A stretch of DNA of 8,987 nucleotides from M3007 sp964392655 (lineage in GTDB: Bacteria > Bacteroidota > Bacteroidia > Chitinophagales > Saprospiraceae), in NCBI GenBank assembly GCA_964392655.1, contig CAYMQY010000181.1, forward strand, positions 1 through 8,987. Reading direction: 5' to 3'. This document shows positions 5,611-8,987 of the stretch, piece after piece. Both the position numbers and the translations under genes were made by a program. Within the stretch, counting starts at the first letter, position 1; the number at the start of each line of letters is the position of its first letter. The notes beneath the pieces are model-generated. The model made no database searches. It had not been told where the DNA came from and saw nothing but the letters and a program-made list of their open reading frames with translations.

Positions 5611-7422
5611 ATGAAGAATATCCGAAACATTGCCATAATTGCGCACGTTGACCACGGCAAAACCACACTCGTTGACAAAATGATCCACGCGGCCAAAGTG
5701 TTCAAGGAACACGAGGTAACCGGCGACCTCATCATGGACAGCAACGACCTCGAGCGCGAACGTGGCATTACCATCCTTGCCAAAAACGTGGCGATCAATT
5801 ACAAGGGCGTCAAGATCAATGTGATTGATACGCCCGGCCACGCCGATTTTGGCGGTGAGGTCGAGCGCGTACTCAATATGGCCGATGGCGTACTTTTGCT
5901 GGTAGATGCTTTTGAAGGACCTATGCCCCAGACGCGATTTGTTCTCCAGAAAGCCCTTCAACTCGGGAAAAAAGCCATCGTAGTAATTAACAAGGTAGAC
6001 AAACCCAACTGCAATCCCGACTGGGCGCACGAACAGGTTTTTGACCTGATGTGCTCCTTAGATGCCACGGAGGATCAACTGGATTTCCCGGTGCTGTTCG
6101 GTTCGGCAAAACAGAACTGGATGAGCCACGACTGGAAAAAGCCTTCCGAAGACATCACAACCATGCTTGAGGACATCGTGAAGTACATCCCAGAACCCAA
6201 GGTGGAAGAGGGGTCACTTCAGATGCTCATTACATCACTGGATTACTCCAGTTATGTTGGTCGTATTGCAGTAGGCCGCCTTTCGCGTGGCACTTTGCTG
6301 GCTAATCAGCAGGTCGCACTCGTAAAAAAGGACGGTACTGTTCAGAAGCACCGGATCAAACAGCTGTTCACGTTCGATGGATTAGCCAAGAAAGACATCA
6401 GCGAGGTGAAAGCCGGCGACATTTGTGCGGTTGTTGGACTCGAAGGGTTCGAAATCGGCGATACCATTGCCGATCCGGAAAAGCCTGAGGGACTTGACCC
6501 TATTGCCGTAGATGAACCGACGATGAGCATGCTGTTCACGATCAATGACTCTCCGTTTTTCGGGCAGGAAGGCAAGTTCGTAACCAGCCGCCACGTGCGC
6601 GACCGCTTGCTTCGAGAACTGGAAAAAAACCTAGCAATGCGCATGGAAGAAACGGATAGCGCTGATTCGTTTATGGTTTTCGGGCGCGGCGTTTTGCACC
6701 TGAGTATCCTTATCGAAACCATGCGCCGGGAAGGCTATGAAATCCAGATTGGCCAGCCCAAGGTCATTGTTCGCGAAATCAACGGACAAAAACACGAACC
6801 GATCGAAGAACTGACCATTGACGTCCCGGAGGTTTCCAGTGGAAAATGCATCGAGATGGTGACCCGTCGGAAAGGCGTGATGAAAAGCATGGAGCCGCGA
6901 AACGACCGGTTTATCCTGCGTTTTGAAATCCCGTCCCGCGGGATTATCGGCTTGCGTTCCAACATCCTGACAGCTACCCAGGGAGAGGCCATCATGACCC
7001 ACCGTTTCCTGACATACGAACCCTGGAAGGGAGAAATGGCTGGTCGGCAGAACGGCTCCCTGATTGTCATGGAAACGGGCACTGCTATTGCCTATTCCCT
7101 CGACAACCTGCAGGATCGCGGCGTGTTTTTCATCGAACCCGGCGAAGAAGTGTATGAGGGCCAGGTGATTGGCGAAAATAACCGCACCGGCGACCTCGTC
7201 ATCAATGTGACCAAAAGCAAAAAACTGACGAATATGCGGGCTTCCGGCTCGGACGACAAGGCTTCCATTGCACCTCCCCGCCGTTTTTCGCTCGAAGAAG
7301 CACTCGAATACATCCAGGAAGACGAGTATGTGGAAGTAACGCCGAAAAGTATTCGGTTGCGGAAGATTTACCTGAAAGATCACGACCGTAAAAAATCGCA
7401 AAAATCATTCGCTATGGCCTGA
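5611..7422 (+). CDS. typA: Translational GTPase TypA/BipA
   Basis: 603 residues, the usual family length. BipA/TypA is an EF-G-like GTPase that binds the 70S ribosome and helps 50S assembly and stress or cold adaptation, acting in the cytoplasm. All G motifs are visible: G1 AHVDHGKT (11-18), switch I with RERGITI (49-55), G3 DTPGH with the catalytic His (73-77), G4 NKVD (127-130) and G5 GSAK (164-167). A beta-barrel domain II (about 205-300), EF-G-like domains III and V (about 305-480) and the BipA-specific C-terminal domain follow, the last with KLTNMRASGSDDK (538-550) and an APPRRFSLEEALEYI stretch (554-568). ATG 5611 gives MKNIRNIAIIAHVDHGKTT, matching the canonical N-terminus; the in-frame TTG at 5590 lies in the promoter box. 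It has its own box and no tight partner: queA starts 161 bp downstream with another promoter. Confidence 0.97.
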   Translation: MKNIRNIAIIAHVDHGKTTLVDKMIHAAKVFKEHEVTGDLIMDSNDLERERGITILAKNVAINYKGVKINVIDTPGHADFGGEVERVLNMADGVLLLVDAFEGPMPQTRFVLQKALQLGKKAIVVINKVDKPNCNPDWAHEQVFDLMCSLDATEDQLDFPVLFGSAKQNWMSHDWKKPSEDITTMLEDIVKYIPEPKVEEGSLQMLITSLDYSSYVGRIAVGRLSRGTLLANQQVALVKKDGTVQKHRIKQLFTFDGLAKKDISEVKAGDICAVVGLEGFEIGDTIADPEKPEGLDPIAVDEPTMSMLFTINDSPFFGQEGKFVTSRHVRDRLLRELEKNLAMRMEETDSADSFMVFGRGVLHLSILIETMRREGYEIQIGQPKVIVREINGQKHEPIEELTIDVPEVSSGKCIEMVTRRKGVMKSMEPRNDRFILRFEIPSRGIIGLRSNILTATQGEAIMTHRFLTYEPWKGEMAGRQNGSLIVMETGTAIAYSLDNLQDRGVFFIEPGEEVYEGQVIGENNRTGDLVINVTKSKKLTNMRASGSDDKASIAPPRRFSLEEALEYIQEDEYVEVTPKSIRLRKIYLKDHDRKKSQKSFAMA

Positions 7423-7428
7423 TCAGGC
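7417..7428. repeat. 12-bp perfect palindrome over the typA stop codon
   Basis: GCCTGATCAGGC is a perfect palindrome including the typA stop TGA (7420-7422). As RNA it has no loop unless its centre opens, and no T-run follows, so it is not an intrinsic terminator. It may be a protein or methylase site, or chance. Confidence 0.35.
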
Positions 7429-7502
7429 ACGGCTCGGGTATCCATGCAACTTTCCCGGAGAGGCTCCAGTCAATCTGTGGCAGTAAAAACTATTTACCCG
7501 CT

Positions 7503-7531
7503 TTTGCGTTTGTGGAGAAATTCTATTTTTG
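7503..7531 (+). promoter_or_regulatory. queA: Bacteroidota-type promoter before queA
   Basis: TTTG (7503-7506), a 17-bp spacer, then TAttTTTG (7524-7531) fit the Bacteroidota promoter form TTG-N17-23-TAnnTTTG and continue as CGGGC. This is the best promoter candidate in the window. Transcription would begin near 7537, leaving a leader of about 46 nt before ATG 7584. No Shine-Dalgarno sequence is evident, which is normal for the phylum. Confidence 0.65.
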
Positions 7532-7583
7532 CGGGCATTTTTGACGCCCAAACGTCTTTCCTATTCCTTGATTTCAGCAACTC

Positions 7584-8648
7584 ATGCGCACCAAACTAAG
7601 CAGTTTTAACTTCAATTTACCCAAGGAACTCATCGCGCAGTATCCGGCGGAAGAACGCGACCAGAGCCGACTCATGGTCGTACATCGCGATACCGGCAAA
7701 ATTGAACACCGGGTGTTTCGGGATGTGCTTGATTATTTCAACGATGGGGACGTGATGATTTTCAACAACACCAAGGTGTTCCCCGCCCGGTTGTTTGGCC
7801 AGAAAGAAAAAACTGGCGCCAAAATCGAGGTGTTTCTGCTTCGTGAACTTAACCACGATGCTCGCCTCTGGGACGTTCTGGTTGACCCCGCCCGCAAAAT
7901 TCGGGTGGGAAACAAACTTTACTTCGAAGACGAAAACGGAAATGATGCCCTGGTGGCGGAAGTCGTGGACAACACTACGTCGCGCGGAAGAACCATCCGT
8001 TTCCTCTTTGAAGGCCCGGATGAGGAGTTTCACGGGGAGTTGATCAAACTCGGCAACACACCTTTGCCCAAGTATATCGAGCGGGAGCCGGAAGATATTG
8101 ACCGCGAACGCTACCAGACCATATACGCCAAGGAAACCGGCGCTGTGGCCGCGCCTACCGCGGGGTTGCACTTCAGCCGGGAATTGCTGAAACGGCTGGA
8201 ACTGAAGGGGATAAATTTTGCTGAATTGACCCTCCACATCGGACTTGGCACCTTCCGAACCATTGATGTGGAAGACTTGTCGAAGCACAAAATGGAGGCT
8301 GAATACTTCCGTATTTCCTCCAAAGCAGCCGAGACAGTAAATAAAAGCAAGGTGGAAGGCAAGAAAGTATGTGCCGTTGGTACTACGGTCATGCGTTCCA
8401 TCGAAACTGCTGTATCTGCGGAGGAACTGCTCAAGCCGGTGGAAGGCTGGACCAATAAATTCATTTACCCGCCCTACGATTTTCACATTGCCAACAGCAT
8501 GATCACCAACTTCCACCTTCCCAAGTCGAGTCTGGTAATCATGGTCTGTGCTTTTGGCGGCATCGAACTCATCATGGACGCCTACAACGAGGCTGTCAAA
8601 GAGAAATACCGCTTTTTCAGTTACGGCGACGCCATGCTTATTCTTTAA
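7584..8648 (+). CDS. queA: S-adenosylmethionine:tRNA ribosyltransferase-isomerase QueA
   Basis: 354 residues, the normal family length. QueA moves and isomerises the ribosyl part of S-adenosylmethionine onto 7-aminomethyl-7-deazaguanine in the anticodon wobble position of GUN tRNAs, forming epoxyqueuosine, the step before QueG or QueH. Family motifs are visible in order: IAQYPAEERDQSRL (17-30), FNNTKVFPARLFG (60-72), TGAVAAPTAGLHFS (185-198), LHIGLGTF (217-224), VGTTVMRSIE (265-274), TNFHLPKSSL (308-317) and YRFFSYGDAMLI (342-353). It has its own promoter-like box and is followed 31 bp later by a DUF2795 gene on the same strand. No other queuosine gene is in the window. The ATG at 7584 puts the family N-terminus in the right place. 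Confidence 0.97.
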   Translation: MRTKLSSFNFNLPKELIAQYPAEERDQSRLMVVHRDTGKIEHRVFRDVLDYFNDGDVMIFNNTKVFPARLFGQKEKTGAKIEVFLLRELNHDARLWDVLVDPARKIRVGNKLYFEDENGNDALVAEVVDNTTSRGRTIRFLFEGPDEEFHGELIKLGNTPLPKYIEREPEDIDRERYQTIYAKETGAVAAPTAGLHFSRELLKRLELKGINFAELTLHIGLGTFRTIDVEDLSKHKMEAEYFRISSKAAETVNKSKVEGKKVCAVGTTVMRSIETAVSAEELLKPVEGWTNKFIYPPYDFHIANSMITNFHLPKSSLVIMVCAFGGIELIMDAYNEAVKEKYRFFSYGDAMLIL

Positions 8649-8679
8649 ACATTTATTTTTTACATAAACCGGAACACCT

Positions 8680-8901
8680 ATGTACTGGACGCTCGAACTC
8701 GCCTCTCACCTCGAAGAGGCCCCCTGGCCGGCCACCAAAGAAGAACTTATTGACTATGCCATCCGATCTGGTGCTCCCGCTGAAGTAATTGACAACCTCA
8801 GTGAACTCGAAGATGACGGGGAGATGTACGAAGGAATCGAAGACATCTGGCCGGATTACCCTAGGCACGACGACTTCTTTTTCAACGAAGACGAATACTA
8901 A
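8680..8901 (+). CDS. Small acidic DUF2795 protein
   Basis: 73 residues beginning MYWTLELASHLEEAPWPATK. The pattern PWPATKEELIDYAIRSGAP, then NLSELEDDGE, IEDIWPDYP and an acidic NEDEY end match the short DUF2795 proteins I know from Bacteroidota. It is strongly acidic: 22 Asp/Glu against 3 Lys/Arg. There is no signal peptide or membrane segment, so it should be cytoplasmic. The biochemical role is unknown. It starts 31 bp after the queA stop with no TAnnTTTG box between, so it is probably read from the queA transcript. Confidence 0.85.
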   Translation: MYWTLELASHLEEAPWPATKEELIDYAIRSGAPAEVIDNLSELEDDGEMYEGIEDIWPDYPRHDDFFFNEDEY

Positions 8902-8987
8902 AATTCAGGGGATCAACTCGTTTTTTTAACTCTGCCTTGACAGGGCAGGACGCACAACAGGAGGGGGGTAAACAAAAAAAACAAATT
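8902..8987. other. Downstream intergenic end of window
   Basis: 86 bp after the DUF2795 stop. It contains a T7 run (8921-8927) without a clear GC stem before it, and a weak hairpin CTGCC/GGCAG (8932-8936, 8944-8948) with no T-run after it. No gene start is visible before the window ends. A terminator here is possible but not supported. Confidence 0.35.

Noticed and set aside
6631..7401. 256-codon minus-strand open frame inside typA
   Set aside because: Shadow of typA, which has all GTPase motifs on the plus strand.
7617..8516. 299-codon minus-strand open frame inside queA
   Set aside because: Shadow of queA, whose family motifs are all on the plus strand.
8921..8948. Intrinsic terminator after the DUF2795 gene
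   Set aside because: The T-run has no GC-rich stem before it, and the nearby CTGCC/GGCAG hairpin follows rather than precedes the T-run.

Overview
The window reads as a piece of a Bacteroidota chromosome, most likely the Saprospiria/Lewinella-Haliscomenobacter side of the phylum. The evidence is a giant secreted protein with SprB-type and HYR-type repeats, a DUF1573 protein, Bacteroidota-style -7 promoter boxes (TAnnTTTG) in front of three genes with no clear Shine-Dalgarno sequences, and a short acidic DUF2795 protein. The lineage is inferred from gene content only. A run of exactly 100 N (2419-2518) shows this is scaffolded draft or metagenome sequence. I saw no rRNA, tRNA, CRISPR array or insertion sequence.

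Left half (1-4263, minus strand): one very large open frame starts at 4263 and runs off the left edge. It encodes a signal peptide, a cysteine-containing N-terminal region, an SprB-like repeat, a HYR-like module, and then a tandem array of HYR-like units that are each exactly 80 residues (240 bp) long with four conserved cysteines. The array is interrupted by the N gap. The protein is probably an exported surface or adhesin-like protein. Its C-terminus, where a type IX secretion sorting domain would be expected, lies outside the window.

Middle (4264-5351): a 455-bp intergenic region separates the giant gene from a divergently transcribed gene for a small exported DUF1573 protein. Just upstream of the giant gene's start are three TTTGAA repeats spaced exactly 21 bp apart, overlapping two adjacent small inverted repeats.

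Right half (5611-8901, plus strand) is housekeeping: typA/bipA (ribosome-associated translational GTPase), queA (queuosine tRNA modification) and, 31 bp after queA, a small DUF2795 protein that probably shares its transcript. typA and queA each have their own promoter-like box. Two of the promoter boxes overlap in-frame TTG codons, so automatic start calls at 4692 and 5590 are probably too long.

Nothing here clearly amounts to a new multi-gene system. The points most worth checking are the repeat array with its mis-sized gap, and the 21-bp phased repeats that may control the giant gene.
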